A stretch of DNA of 50,931 bases from Acidimicrobiia bacterium (GCA_016871315.1 VFZE01000044.1:1-50931); one strand, 5' to 3'; positions 1 to 8,577 are shown, counted from the first letter of the stretch. Numbers and translations: made by a program. Notes: generated from the letters alone by a model not told the origin.

Positions 1-132
1 CCCCTTCTTCACGATCCCCCGGTCCAGCTCCACCGCCACCCGCTCCGCCGGAATCTCCAGCAGCCGCAGCAGCCCCTCAATCGTCGTCCCCTCCGCCACG
101 TCCCGTCTCTCGCCGTTCACCATGATCTCCAT
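1..132 (-). CDS. thiS: Sulfur carrier protein ThiS (5' part; runs off the left edge)
   Basis: ThiS is the small ubiquitin-fold protein that carries sulfur as a C-terminal thiocarboxylate for the thiazole half of thiamine. The 44 visible codons begin MEIMVNGE, continue through a helix ending LLRLLEIP, and reach VAVELDRGIVKKG. This is the beta-grasp pattern of ThiS, including the 'vAVelN..iV' segment. The C-terminal Gly-Gly lies outside the window, so the active end cannot be checked. The start may be the ATG at 132 or the in-frame ATG at 123; neither has a convincing ribosome binding site. A TATAAT-like hexamer lies just upstream on the minus strand (about 144-149). MoaD-type carriers are a remote alternative. 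Confidence 0.75.
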   Translation of the reverse strand, partial: MEIMVNGERRDVAEGTTIEGLLRLLEIPAERVAVELDRGIVKKG

Positions 133-199
133 GCAAAATTCCGTCCCATTATAGACGCAGATCAGGTGCAACGGATCTTGGAGGGCTCGCGCACGGAGC

Positions 200-505
200 T
201 TATGCGGCGCTTCGAGGCTCGCTGACCTTCCGGCTTCGAATCCGCTGGATCGCCTTCCCGCTTTGCTGCCGCGCCAGATCCAACTCGTATGCGCTCTGCA
301 GGTTCATCCAGAAATCGGCTGACATGCCGAAATACTGTGCCAGACGCAGAGCCGTGTCCGCCGTGATATTCCGCTTCCCCGCCAGGATCTGGTAAAGCCG
401 GTTTGGCGGCACTTCAAGCAAATCGGCGAGCCTTTTGGCCGTCAGCCCGATCTCCTCCAGCTCATCCGCGAGAATCTCTCCGGGGTGGATGGGTGTGCGT
501 GCCAT
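200..505 (-). CDS. higA: HigA-type antitoxin, XRE-family DNA-binding protein
   Basis: Antitoxin of a HigBA (RelBE superfamily) module. It should neutralise the upstream toxin and bind the operon promoter. The 101-residue product opens with MARTPIHPGEIL, the hallmark of the HigA family. A helix-turn-helix follows (LTAKRLADLLEVPPNRLYQIL, then GKRNITADTALRLAQYFG), and then the FWMNLQSAYELDLAR tail. The reading frame extends upstream to 577, but the ATG at 505 has an AAGGAGAA ribosome binding site at good spacing and gives the family N-terminus. It starts 13 bases after the toxin stop, in the toxin-first order typical of hig loci. Confidence 0.92.
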   Translation of the reverse strand: MARTPIHPGEILADELEEIGLTAKRLADLLEVPPNRLYQILAGKRNITADTALRLAQYFGMSADFWMNLQSAYELDLARQQSGKAIQRIRSRKVSEPRSAA

Positions 506-518
506 GTCTGTTCTCCTT

Positions 519-803
519 TCAGTGATAATCAACAATCTCAACATTCGAAGGGCCGCGATCGTCTTTGGACCATTCAAAACAAATGCGCCACTGGCCGTTG
601 ATCCGGATCGAGTACTGCCCCTTCCGGTCTCCCTTAAGCGCTTCCAGGCGATTGGAATTGAGAGCGGCCAAGTCGCCTAACGCCGTCGCAGCATCAAGAA
701 TTCGCAACCGCTTTTCTGCCTGAACTCGGAACGGCTCCCATGGACGCACTCTCTCTCCGGCGGCAAAGCGTTCCGTTTCCCGGTCGCGATAGCTCCTGAT
801 CAT
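519..803 (-). CDS. higB: HigB/RelE-family toxin
   Basis: Predicted ribosome-dependent mRNA interferase of the HigB/RelE fold, 94 residues, the usual length. Diagnostic segments are the C-terminal NRLEALKGDRKGQYSIRIN and the closing QWRICFEW strand, followed by VEIVDYH. This is the pattern of the plasmid-maintenance killer protein family. It is the first gene of a two-gene minus-strand operon with higA 13 bases downstream, so regulation by HigA autorepression is expected from the family. The promoter candidate lies at 811-839. No frameshift or missing region is visible, so the module looks intact. Confidence 0.92.
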   Translation of the reverse strand: MIRSYRDRETERFAAGERVRPWEPFRVQAEKRLRILDAATALGDLAALNSNRLEALKGDRKGQYSIRINGQWRICFEWSKDDRGPSNVEIVDYH

Positions 804-810
804 CCGGTTC

Positions 811-839
811 TGGATACCAGTCTAGACGAGTTACGTCAA
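811..839 (-). promoter_or_regulatory. Candidate higBA promoter with internal palindrome
   Basis: On the minus strand TTGACG (834-839) and TATCCA (811-816) are 17 bases apart, ahead of the higB start at 803. The -10 match is weak. The spacer contains the perfect 8-bp palindrome GTCTAGAC (820-827), a position that fits an autorepressor operator. The transcript would have almost no leader. Confidence 0.4.
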
Positions 840-895
840 ACGTACAATCAGCACTCCGCTGGCGCCCACTTCGGCTGACACTTTCCCCCTACCGT

Positions 896-925
896 TTGAC
901 ACCACCTTCACCCGCTATTTATATT
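896..925 (+). promoter_or_regulatory. Sigma70-like promoter of the nuo operon
   Basis: A perfect TTGACA at 896-901 is followed after 18 bases by TATATT at 920-925. Transcription would start near 932, about 37 bases before nuoA. It is divergent from the higBA promoter, with roughly 55 bases between the two -35 boxes. Confidence 0.65.
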
Positions 926-934
926 CAAGAGGTA

Positions 935-958
935 GGCTTCGTTCGCTGCAACGAAGCC
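935..958 (+). promoter_or_regulatory. Perfect stem-loop in the nuoA leader
   Basis: GGCTTCGTT (935-943) pairs perfectly with AACGAAGCC (950-958) around a 6-base loop. The stem would sit at the very 5' end of the predicted nuo transcript and ends 10 bases before the nuoA ATG, where a ribosome binding site would be expected; none is obvious. No U-run follows, so it is not a classical terminator. Confidence 0.6.
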
Positions 959-968
959 CCGCAGATTC

Positions 969-1358
969 ATGCCAAATTCACCGTTAGAGGTTTACTTCCC
1001 GGTCCTTGTCCAGGCGATCCTGGGCACGGTCATCGCGGTCGGACTCGTCACCGTCTCCTGGCTGCTCGGAAAGAAACTCAAGAACAAAACCAAGGACAGT
1101 CCCTACGAATGCGGTGTCGCGCCAACCGGCAGCGCGGAAGAACGCTTCAGTGTCAAGTTCTACCTGGTGGCCATGCTCTTCATCCTCTTCGATATAGAAG
1201 CCGTCTTTCTGTATCCCTGGGTGGTCGTCTACCGTGAACTCAAACTGGTCGCCTTCCTCGAGATGTTCATCTTCGTCGCGTTTATCCTTTCCGGCTTCTT
1301 CTACATCTGGAAGAAGCGGGTCCTGGACTGGTCGGAAACCGCCGGCAGCCGGGAATAG
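969..1358 (+). CDS. nuoA: NADH-quinone oxidoreductase subunit A
   Basis: Small membrane subunit of complex I near the quinone site, linking the peripheral and membrane arms. The 129 residues hold three predicted membrane segments (about 10-34, 62-84 and 91-113). The conserved cytoplasmic loop with DSPYECG is present, as is the FDIEAVFLYPW motif at the second helix. Length matches the family. It is the first gene of the operon. The ATG at 969 follows a leader hairpin instead of a clear ribosome binding site. The gene that normally follows, nuoB, is missing: nuoC begins 15 bases after the nuoA stop. Confidence 0.96.
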   Translation: MPNSPLEVYFPVLVQAILGTVIAVGLVTVSWLLGKKLKNKTKDSPYECGVAPTGSAEERFSVKFYLVAMLFILFDIEAVFLYPWVVVYRELKLVAFLEMFIFVAFILSGFFYIWKKRVLDWSETAGSRE

Positions 1359-1373
1359 CTGTACTTCATCGCA

Positions 1374-1862
1374 ATGCTCTCTGAACAACTGAAAGAGATG
1401 AGTGTGGTTCAGGCCCTCGATGCCGCCTGCCCAGGCGCAATCCTCGCCGGCAACGCCGATCGGGGCGAAACCACTCTCGAAATCGCGCCCCCGCAAATCG
1501 CCGCCGTCTGCCGCTTCCTCAAGGACACCCAGAAATTCGTCCGCCTTAGCGGCGTCACCGCCACCGACTGGTACCCGATGGAGCCGCGCTTCCACGTCCT
1601 CTACCATCTCCACTCCCTCGACGCCAACCAGCGCCTCCGCCTGAAGTGCAAGCTCCCCGGCGATTCCCCCATAATCGACTCCGTCATCTCCGTCTGGCGC
1701 GCCGCCGACTGGTATGAACGCGAAGTCTTCGACCTGTTCGGCGTCACCTTCAACGGCCATCCCAACCTCAAACGCATCCTCATGCCCGACGACTGGAAAG
1801 GCCACCCTCTCCGCAAGGACTTCCCCGTGCACGGACATAAATACGACTACGCCAATGAGTGA
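1374..1862 (+). CDS. nuoC: NADH-quinone oxidoreductase subunit C (30-kDa subunit)
   Basis: Peripheral-arm subunit without cofactors that packs on NuoD. The 162-residue product carries the 30-kDa subunit signature around residues 113-153: a WYEREVFDLFGV segment, then HPNLKRILMPDDW, then GHPLRKDFPV. It is a separate protein, not the NuoCD fusion of enterobacteria. It is preceded directly by nuoA without an intervening nuoB, and its 3' end overlaps the nuoD start by 8 bases, implying translational coupling. Confidence 0.96.
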   Translation: MLSEQLKEMSVVQALDAACPGAILAGNADRGETTLEIAPPQIAAVCRFLKDTQKFVRLSGVTATDWYPMEPRFHVLYHLHSLDANQRLRLKCKLPGDSPIIDSVISVWRAADWYEREVFDLFGVTFNGHPNLKRILMPDDWKGHPLRKDFPVHGHKYDYANE

Positions 1863-3054
1863 CACCGCCGCCGCCCCTCCTCCTGCTGCCACGCGCACCA
1901 TGACCCTCAACATGGGTCCTCAGCATCCTTCCACCCACGGCGTTCTCCGCGTGGTGCTCGAGCTCGACGGCGAAACCATCGTCAACGCCGAACCAGAAAT
2001 CGGCTACCTCCACACCGGCATTGAAAAGGAGTGCGAGGTCAAAACCTGGCAACAGGTGGTCCCGCTCACCGACCGCGTCGACTACCTCGCCAACCTCTCC
2101 AACAACCTCTGCTACGTCCTCGGCGTCGAAAAACTGCTCGCCCTCGAAATCCCGCCGCGCGCCCAATGGATGCGCGTCATGCTCACCGAACTCACCCGCC
2201 TCAACTCGCACCTGGTCTGGCTCGGTACGCACGCCATCGACATCGGAGCCATGAGCGTCTTCCTCTATTGTTTCCGCGAACGCGAAGACCTGCTCCGCAT
2301 CTTCGAGATGTTCTCCGGCCAGCGCATGATGACCAGCTACTTCCGCGTCGGCGGCCTCGCCCTCGACGCCCCGCGCGGCTGGCAGAACGCCGTCGGCAAG
2401 TTTATCAAGGAATTCCCCTCCAAGATCGATCAGTACGAAAACCTCCTTACCGGCAACCCCATCTGGCTCAAGCGCACCAAGGGCGTCGGCTACATGCCGC
2501 TTGAAGACATGCTCGACCTCGGTGTCACCGGCCCCATGATCCGCGCCGCCGGCGTGCCCTGGGACATCCGCAAATCCGAACCCTACTCCTCCTACGACAA
2601 GTTCCAGTTCAAGGTCCCCACCCGCACGGAAAGCGACGTCTTCGCCCGTTACCAGGTCCGCATCGAGGAGATGCGCGAATCCGTCAAGATCATTCAGCAA
2701 GCCATGGACGGCATGCCCGAAGGCCCCTTCCAGGCCGACGCCCCCAAAATCGTACTCCCCGAGCGCGAAAAGATGAAAACCCAAATGGAAGCGCTCATCT
2801 ATCACTTCAAGATCGTCACCGAAGGCTTCCGCGTTCCCGCCGGCGAAGTCTACCAGGCCATTGAACACCCGCGCGGCGAACTTGCCTACTACATCGTCAG
2901 CGATGGCACCTCCAAGCCCTACCGCGTTCACATGCGCACCCCCAGCTTCGGCAACCTGATCGCCATGAAGCCCATGCTCGAAGGCCGCCTCATCGCCGAC
3001 TCCATTGCCTGTCTCGGCAGCCTCGATTTCGTTTTAGGAGACGTCGACCGATGA
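1855..3054 (+). CDS. nuoD: NADH-quinone oxidoreductase subunit D (49-kDa subunit)
   Basis: Peripheral-arm subunit forming the quinone-binding cavity with NuoB; derived from the hydrogenase large subunit. The frame is open further upstream inside nuoC, but the ATG at 1855 gives the natural N-terminus, with MGPQHPSTHG from about residue 20 (the quinone-site histidine loop). GYLHTGIEK, a SHLVWLGT helix and the closing GSLDFVLGDVDR are all present. Length is 399 residues, normal for a stand-alone NuoD. Both ends overlap neighbours (8 bases with nuoC, ATGA with nuoE). Its usual partner NuoB is not encoded here. Confidence 0.96.
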   Translation: MSDTAAAPPPAATRTMTLNMGPQHPSTHGVLRVVLELDGETIVNAEPEIGYLHTGIEKECEVKTWQQVVPLTDRVDYLANLSNNLCYVLGVEKLLALEIPPRAQWMRVMLTELTRLNSHLVWLGTHAIDIGAMSVFLYCFREREDLLRIFEMFSGQRMMTSYFRVGGLALDAPRGWQNAVGKFIKEFPSKIDQYENLLTGNPIWLKRTKGVGYMPLEDMLDLGVTGPMIRAAGVPWDIRKSEPYSSYDKFQFKVPTRTESDVFARYQVRIEEMRESVKIIQQAMDGMPEGPFQADAPKIVLPEREKMKTQMEALIYHFKIVTEGFRVPAGEVYQAIEHPRGELAYYIVSDGTSKPYRVHMRTPSFGNLIAMKPMLEGRLIADSIACLGSLDFVLGDVDR

Positions 3055-3533
3055 CCTTCTCACCCCAACTGGAGGCCCGCTTGGAGAAGCTGCTCCGCAG
3101 CTATCCCGAAGGCCGCCAGCGCGCCGCTCTCATCCCCATGCTCATGTACGCTCAGGATGAGGCCGGCTACATCTCCAAGGAGCTTGCCCAGGAGGTCGCC
3201 CGGCGCTGCGGCGTCACCACTCTCCAGGTCGACGAGGTCGTCGGCTACTACACCATGCTCCGCGCCCGCCCCATGGGCCGCACTCACCTGCAAATCTGCA
3301 CCAACATCAGCTGTCTCCTCGTCGGCGGCGACAAGCTCTGGGAACAGGCCTGCCACAAGCTTGGCATCGGCCACAACGAAGTCACCCCCGACGGAGCCAT
3401 CTCGCTCGAAGAGGTCGAATGCATCGGAGCCTGCTCCTGGGCCCCCGCGCTCCAAACCAACTTCGACTTCCACCACAAAGTCACGCCCGAAAAGCTCGAC
3501 CAGTTGATCGACGCCCTGAGGAAGGTGAACTAA
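3051..3533 (+). CDS. nuoE: NADH-quinone oxidoreductase subunit E (24-kDa, [2Fe-2S])
   Basis: Thioredoxin-like subunit of the NADH dehydrogenase module holding cluster N1a. The 160 residues show the four ligands C83, C88, C124 and C128 (a C-x4-C, then C-x3-C pattern) in QICTNISCLL and VECIGACSWAP. The N-terminal helical domain (LIPMLMYAQDEAGYIS) is typical. The start overlaps the nuoD stop in ATGA. The nuoF start lies two bases beyond the stop, with a GAGGAAGG ribosome binding site inside the nuoE 3' end. Confidence 0.96.
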   Translation: MTFSPQLEARLEKLLRSYPEGRQRAALIPMLMYAQDEAGYISKELAQEVARRCGVTTLQVDEVVGYYTMLRARPMGRTHLQICTNISCLLVGGDKLWEQACHKLGIGHNEVTPDGAISLEEVECIGACSWAPALQTNFDFHHKVTPEKLDQLIDALRKVN

Positions 3534-3535
3534 GC

Positions 3536-4837
3536 ATGCTCTTCAATCCTCCTCATCCCGCCGAAACTAAGGTCCTCACCCGCCGCTTCGGCCTCCCCAA
3601 CTCCGAATCCATCGACACCTACCTCGCCAACGACGGCTACAAAGCCTTCCTCAAGGCCCGCGAAATGTCGCAGGAGCAGATCATCGAGGAAGTGAAACTC
3701 TCCAGCCTCCGCGGCCGCGGCGGCGCTGGCTTCCCCACCGGCATGAAGTGGAGCTTCGTCCCACGAACCTCCCCCAAGCCCAAGTACATCGTCGTCAACG
3801 CCGACGAGAGTGAACCCGGCACCTGCAAGGACCGCGTGCTGATGGAAAACGATCCGCACGGCCTCATCGAAGGCGTCTTGATCGCCGCCCTCTCCATCGG
3901 CGCTCACCGCGGCTGGGTCTACATCCGCGGCGAATACCGCTACTTAATCGACATCATGGACCGGGCCATCGAGGAAGCCTACAAGCACGGCTACCTCGGC
4001 AAGAACATCCGCGGCACCGGCTTCGACTTCGACTTCTCCACGCACACCGGCGCAGGCGCATACGAATGCGGCGAGGAGTCCGCTTTGCTCGAATCTCTCG
4101 AAGGCAAGCGCGGCATCCCCCGCATCCGCCCGCCCTTCCCCGCCGTCAGCGGCGCGTTCCAGTGCCCTACGATTCTCAATAACGTCGAAACCTACTACGC
4201 CGTCCCTCCCATCATCTTGAACGGCGGCAAATGGTACGCCGACCTCGGCGTCCCCAAGGCCGGCGGCACCCGCATGCTCTGCCTCTCCGGCCACGTCAAT
4301 ACGCCCGGCGTCTACGAAATCCCGCTCGGCTTTCCCATGATGCGCGCCATCAACGAACTCGGCGGCGGCATGCTCAACGGCAACAAGCTCAAGGCAGTCG
4401 TTCCCGGCGGCAGCTCCTGCCCGCTGCTCCGCGCCGAAGAGTGCGACATCAACATGGATTACGACTCGCTCGCCAAGGTGAAAAGCATGCTCGGCTCCGG
4501 CGGCATGGTCGTGCTCGATGAAACCACCGACATGGTCAAGTTCGCCCTCCGCATCATGCGCTTCTATCAGCATGAAAGCTGCGGCTGGTGCATCCCCTGC
4601 CGCGAAGGCACCCTCTGGCTCAAGAAGCTCCTCACCCGCCTCGACGCCGGCGTCGGCTCCTCCTCCGACATCAGCCTCGTCGGCGAACTCGCCAAAAACA
4701 TGTTCGGCCGCACCTTCTGCCCCCTCGGCGACGCCGCCGCCATGCCCACCATGTCCATCATTGAAAAATTCCGCGACGAGTTTGAAGCGCGCCTCGCCGG
4801 CGTCACCCTGCCGCCCGAACTGGTAAGCATCGCATGA
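3536..4837 (+). CDS. nuoF: NADH-quinone oxidoreductase subunit F (51-kDa, FMN, [4Fe-4S])
   Basis: Binds NADH and FMN and passes electrons to the iron-sulfur chain. The frame is open from 3419, but the ATG at 3536 follows GAGGAAGG and gives the expected 433-residue protein. Visible motifs are the FMN/NADH loop RGRGGAGFPTGMKW (59-72), NADESEPGTCKDR (88-100), the GAGAYECGEESAL stretch (172-184), and the N3 cluster ligands C349, C352, C355 (SCGWCIPC) and C395 (TFCPLGD). The stop overlaps the nuoG start by ATGA. All cofactor residues are present. Confidence 0.97.
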   Translation: MLFNPPHPAETKVLTRRFGLPNSESIDTYLANDGYKAFLKAREMSQEQIIEEVKLSSLRGRGGAGFPTGMKWSFVPRTSPKPKYIVVNADESEPGTCKDRVLMENDPHGLIEGVLIAALSIGAHRGWVYIRGEYRYLIDIMDRAIEEAYKHGYLGKNIRGTGFDFDFSTHTGAGAYECGEESALLESLEGKRGIPRIRPPFPAVSGAFQCPTILNNVETYYAVPPIILNGGKWYADLGVPKAGGTRMLCLSGHVNTPGVYEIPLGFPMMRAINELGGGMLNGNKLKAVVPGGSSCPLLRAEECDINMDYDSLAKVKSMLGSGGMVVLDETTDMVKFALRIMRFYQHESCGWCIPCREGTLWLKKLLTRLDAGVGSSSDISLVGELAKNMFGRTFCPLGDAAAMPTMSIIEKFRDEFEARLAGVTLPPELVSIA

Positions 4838-6888
4838 GTGATCTCGTAAAATTCACCCTCGACGGCCGCGAACTGCAAGCCGCGCCGGGCACCCTTGTCA
4901 TCGACGCCGCCAAGAAAGCCGGCATCGAAATCCCCGCCTTCTGCTACTACGAAGGCCTCTCGCTCCAAGCCGCCTGCCGCATGTGCCTGGTGGAGGTGAA
5001 GGGCGCGCCCAAGCTGCTGGCCGCCTGCACCCTCCCCGTCGCCGAAAACATGGTCATCGAGACGGAATCGCCCACTGTCGTCGACGCCCGCAAGTTCACC
5101 CTCGAATTCCTCCTCACCAACCACCCTCTCGATTGCCCCGTCTGCGACAAGGGCGGCGAATGCGAGCTCCAGGACATGGTCTTCCGTTACGGCGCCGGCG
5201 AAAGCCGCTTTACCGAGATCAAGCACCACGTCGATGAAAAGCAGTGGTCCCCGGTCGTCTTCTTCGACGCCCCCCGCTGCATTCTCTGCTACCGCTGCGT
5301 GCGCATCTGCGATGAAGGCATGGGCGTCAAGGCGCTCGGCGTCACCAATCGCGGCGCTTACTCGGAGATCACCCCCAACATGGGCTCGCACCTGGAATGC
5401 GACGAGTGCGGCGCCTGCATCGACATCTGCCCCGTCGGCGCGCTCACCTCCGGCATCTACCGCTACCAGACCCGCCCCTGGGAAATGGATCACGTCGGCA
5501 CCATCTGCACGCACTGCGGCGATGGCTGCAAAACCACTCTCGGCGTTCGTAACAACGAAATCATCCGCGGCAACAATCGCGACCGCTCCGGCATCAACGG
5601 CGAATTCCTCTGCATCAAGGGCCGCTACGCCTTTGACTTCATCAATCACCCCGACCGCCTCCAGTCCCCCCTCATGCGCGTCAACGGCAAGCTCGAAGAG
5701 GTCAGCTGGTCGAAAGCCCTCGTCGCCGTCGCCCAGAAGTTCTCCGAGATCAAAGCCGCCAGCGGGAAAATCGGCATCATCGGGTCCAACCGCACCTCGA
5801 ACGAAGAAAACTTCTACCTCCGCAAGTTCGCTCAAGCCATCGGAACTCCGCACCTTGATCACCGCCGCACCGGCGACATCGCCACTCTGCTCGACGCCCT
5901 CAGCGGACGCGCCGATGCGCTCGCCACGGCCGAGGACCTCTACACCGCCCAATCCGTCCTCGTCGTCGGAGCCGATCTCGCCCAGCAGCATCCCTTCCTC
6001 GCCTTCCAGATGCGCGCCAACTGGCGTCATCACCAGTCACGAACCTTCGTCGTCACACAAGGCCCCGTCCGCGAAGACGCCTTCGCCACGCGCAACCTCC
6101 GCGCCGAACCCGGCCAGGAAATCGACGCTGTCACAACTCTCGCCGACGACCTGAAATCCTCCGGTGACCTGATCGTCGTCTTCGGCGACAGCATCCGCGG
6201 CGACTCCCTCCGCAAACTCGTCAGCTTCATCGCCTCCCTCGGCGTCCCCGCAAAGTACATCTGCCTGCTCGACTATTCCAACTCCCGCGGCGCTTTCGAC
6301 ATGGGCCTCATCCCCGGCGATGGCGGCATGAGCGCTCCGGAAATGCTCGCCGCATCCGACCTTGACGCTCTCTGGGTCGTCGGAGCCAACCCCCTCGCCG
6401 ACGCCGCCCTCGCCTCCCAAAACGCCTTCGTCGTGGTGCAGGATCTCTTCCTCACCGAAACCGCCCAGCGCGCCGACATCGTCCTGCCCGCCGCCTCCGC
6501 CTACGAAAAGACAGGCACCGTCACCAACACCTGCGGCCAGGTGCAGCGCCTCTCGAAAGCCCTCAACGTCATGGGCGCCAAGCCCGACCTCGACATCTTC
6601 CACTTAATCGCCCGCGGCATGCGCCTCGATCTCGGCCCCGCCCAGCCCGACAAGATCTTCTCCGAAATCCGCGCCACCGTGAAGGGTTACGATATCCCGC
6701 TGCCCGTCATCGCCACCGGCGGCGCCGCGCTCACCAATCCCGTCAACGGCAACGTGCCTCATGCCGCCGCTTCCGCCGCCCTCGTCCGCGGCTCTCGCGA
6801 CACTCTGTTCACCTCCGGCACGCTTGGCCGGTACTCCCCAATCCTCTCGAAAGTCATGGAGGCGCCCGGCGGGCTCTACCGCAAATGA
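4834..6888 (+). CDS. nuoG: NADH-quinone oxidoreductase subunit G (75-kDa iron-sulfur subunit)
   Basis: Large iron-sulfur subunit of the peripheral arm. Ligand sets are visible in order: [2Fe-2S] N1b at C37, C48, C51 and C65; N5 at H97, C101, C104 and C110; two further [4Fe-4S] sets at C149/C152/C155/C159 and C189/C192/C195/C199; and, at the start of the molybdopterin-oxidoreductase-like part, C225, C228, C232 and C260, matching the off-pathway cluster N7 that only some bacteria retain. At 684 residues it is shorter than the E. coli subunit (about 900), the difference lying in the C-terminal region. It overlaps nuoF and nuoH by ATGA at both ends. Confidence 0.96.
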   Translation: MSDLVKFTLDGRELQAAPGTLVIDAAKKAGIEIPAFCYYEGLSLQAACRMCLVEVKGAPKLLAACTLPVAENMVIETESPTVVDARKFTLEFLLTNHPLDCPVCDKGGECELQDMVFRYGAGESRFTEIKHHVDEKQWSPVVFFDAPRCILCYRCVRICDEGMGVKALGVTNRGAYSEITPNMGSHLECDECGACIDICPVGALTSGIYRYQTRPWEMDHVGTICTHCGDGCKTTLGVRNNEIIRGNNRDRSGINGEFLCIKGRYAFDFINHPDRLQSPLMRVNGKLEEVSWSKALVAVAQKFSEIKAASGKIGIIGSNRTSNEENFYLRKFAQAIGTPHLDHRRTGDIATLLDALSGRADALATAEDLYTAQSVLVVGADLAQQHPFLAFQMRANWRHHQSRTFVVTQGPVREDAFATRNLRAEPGQEIDAVTTLADDLKSSGDLIVVFGDSIRGDSLRKLVSFIASLGVPAKYICLLDYSNSRGAFDMGLIPGDGGMSAPEMLAASDLDALWVVGANPLADAALASQNAFVVVQDLFLTETAQRADIVLPAASAYEKTGTVTNTCGQVQRLSKALNVMGAKPDLDIFHLIARGMRLDLGPAQPDKIFSEIRATVKGYDIPLPVIATGGAALTNPVNGNVPHAAASAALVRGSRDTLFTSGTLGRYSPILSKVMEAPGGLYRK

Positions 6889-8078
6889 ACTTCTTCCTCC
6901 TGTCCCTCATCAAGGTCGGTCTGGTCGCCGCTGTTCTCATGACCACGCTCGCCTACCTGCAATGGGTCGAACGCAAGGTTATCGCCCACATCCAGCTCCG
7001 TGTCGGTCCCTCCCGCGTCGGCCCCCACGGCCTGCTACAGCCGCTCGCCGACGTCATCAAGCTCATCACCAAGGAAGACCTCATCCCCGCTCACGTCAAC
7101 AAGTTCTTCTACCTGATGGCTCCCATTCTCGCCGTCGCCCTCGCCCTCACCTCCATTTCCGTCATCCCCTTCGGCCCGCAGATCAACGTCTTTGGCGTCG
7201 AAACCTACATGCAGCTCACCGACCTGAACATCGGTGTCCTCGTCCTGCTGGCCATCTCAGGACTCAGCGTCTACGGCATCGCGCTTGCCGGCTGGGCCTC
7301 CAACAATAAGTACGCCCTGCTCGGCGGCCTCCGCGCCTCCGCCCAGATGATCAGCTACGAGCTTCCGCTCGCCCTGGCCATCGCCTCCCCGCTCCTGCTC
7401 CACAACAGCCTCAGTCTCCGCGAAATCGTCAACGCCCAGGACGGCTACTACTTCGGCTTCCTCGCACGCTGGGCCATCTTCCAGATGCCCATGCCCCAGA
7501 TCTTTGCCTTCATCCTCTTCATGATCGGCGCATTCGCCGAAACCAACCGCATCCCCTTCGATCTCCCCGAAGCCGAAAACGAACTCGTCGCCGGCTTCCA
7601 CACCGAATACTCCTCCATGAAATTCGCCGCCTTCTTCATGGCCGAGTACGCCAACATGATCACCATTTGCGCGCTCGCCACCATCCTCTTCCTCGGCGGC
7701 TGGCATCCGCCCTTCCCCGTCGAGCTCGGCTCCGGCTACGTCCCCTCCGCCATCTTCGGCATGGCCGCCGCCATCGCCCTCTTTCACGGCCTCAACCCGG
7801 CCCGCCCCAAGGACCGTTTCACTCTGCCCGTCTTCGCCATCGCCTTCTTCGGCCTCGCCATCGCCTTCGCCATCCCCGTCCTCAACTCCATCCTCCTGCC
7901 CCTGTTCTGGTTCGCCTCCAAGACCGGCTTCCTCTTATTTCTCTTTATCTGGGTGCGCGGCACGCTCCCGCGCTTCCGATATGACCAACTGATGCGCTTC
8001 GCCTGGGCCTGGCTCTTCCCCGTCTCCGTCGTGCATCTGTTCGCAACAGGGCTGCTGGTTGCCCTCTATTCCAACTAA
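6885..8078 (+). CDS. nuoH: NADH-quinone oxidoreductase subunit H
   Basis: Membrane subunit at the arm junction that helps form the quinone tunnel. It has about eight or nine predicted helices. Family motifs include [21 protein letters not shown] near the N-terminus, the [19 protein letters not shown] loop rich in conserved acidic residues, and the [11 protein letters not shown] segment. At 397 residues it is some 70 longer than the E. coli subunit. The next gene should be nuoI (two [4Fe-4S] clusters), but nuoJ starts four bases after the stop, so nuoI is absent from this operon. Confidence 0.96.
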   Translation: MNFFLLSLIKVGLVAAVLMTTLAYLQWVERKVIAHIQLRVGPSRVGPHGLLQPLADVIKLITKEDLIPAHVNKFFYLMAPILAVALALTSISVIPFGPQINVFGVETYMQLTDLNIGVLVLLAISGLSVYGIALAGWASNNKYALLGGLRASAQMISYELPLALAIASPLLLHNSLSLREIVNAQDGYYFGFLARWAIFQMPMPQIFAFILFMIGAFAETNRIPFDLPEAENELVAGFHTEYSSMKFAAFFMAEYANMITICALATILFLGGWHPPFPVELGSGYVPSAIFGMAAAIALFHGLNPARPKDRFTLPVFAIAFFGLAIAFAIPVLNSILLPLFWFASKTGFLLFLFIWVRGTLPRFRYDQLMRFAWAWLFPVSVVHLFATGLLVALYSN

Positions 8079-8082
8079 CGTC

Positions 8083-8577
8083 ATGGACCCGATACTGTTT
8101 TTCATCTTCGCTGCCGTCGCCGTAATCTGCGCCATCAGCCTCATCGTGCAGAAGCATCCCATCAAAAGCGCCCTCTCCTTGATCGGCGTCATGGGTTCGC
8201 TCGCCATCCTTTACCTCCTGCTCGGCGCCGAATTCATCGCCGCCGCACAGCTGATCGTCTACGCCGGGGCCATCATGGTCCTGTTCGTCTTCGTCATCAT
8301 GCTCCTCAACGCCGGCGAAGAAAAAAGCCCCGCCCGCCCCAGCTGGTTCGCCAAACTCCTCGGCATCCCGCTCATGATCGCCCTCCTCGGCATCCTCAGC
8401 TACGTCATCCAGCGCGCCGCCCCGGAAGGCTCGCTCGCCTTCGGCGAATACACCGGCGGAGCAAGAGAAGTCGGCCGCGCCCTCTTCACCACCTACTTGC
8501 TGCCCTTCGAGATCACCTCCGTCCTCATCCTGATCGCCATCCTCGGAGCCGTCGTGCTCGCCAAGAAGGAGCTTTAA
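8083..8577 (+). CDS. nuoJ: NADH-quinone oxidoreductase subunit J
   Basis: Antiporter-region membrane subunit of 164 residues with five predicted helices. It begins MDPILFFIFAAVAVICAISL and has the conserved HPIKSALSLIG segment, followed by LIVYAGAIMVLFVFVIMLLN, the helix that contains the pi-bulge region in known structures. The frame is open from 8059, but the ATG at 8083 lies just after the nuoH stop and fits the family N-terminus. It is followed after three bases by nuoK. Confidence 0.95.
   Translation: MDPILFFIFAAVAVICAISLIVQKHPIKSALSLIGVMGSLAILYLLLGAEFIAAAQLIVYAGAIMVLFVFVIMLLNAGEEKSPARPSWFAKLLGIPLMIALLGILSYVIQRAAPEGSLAFGEYTGGAREVGRALFTTYLLPFEITSVLILIAILGAVVLAKKEL

Noticed and set aside
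896-1237. Plus-strand frame overlapping the nuoA start in another phase
   Set aside because: It includes the promoter and leader hairpin and reads Arg/Gly-rich nonsense over nuoA.
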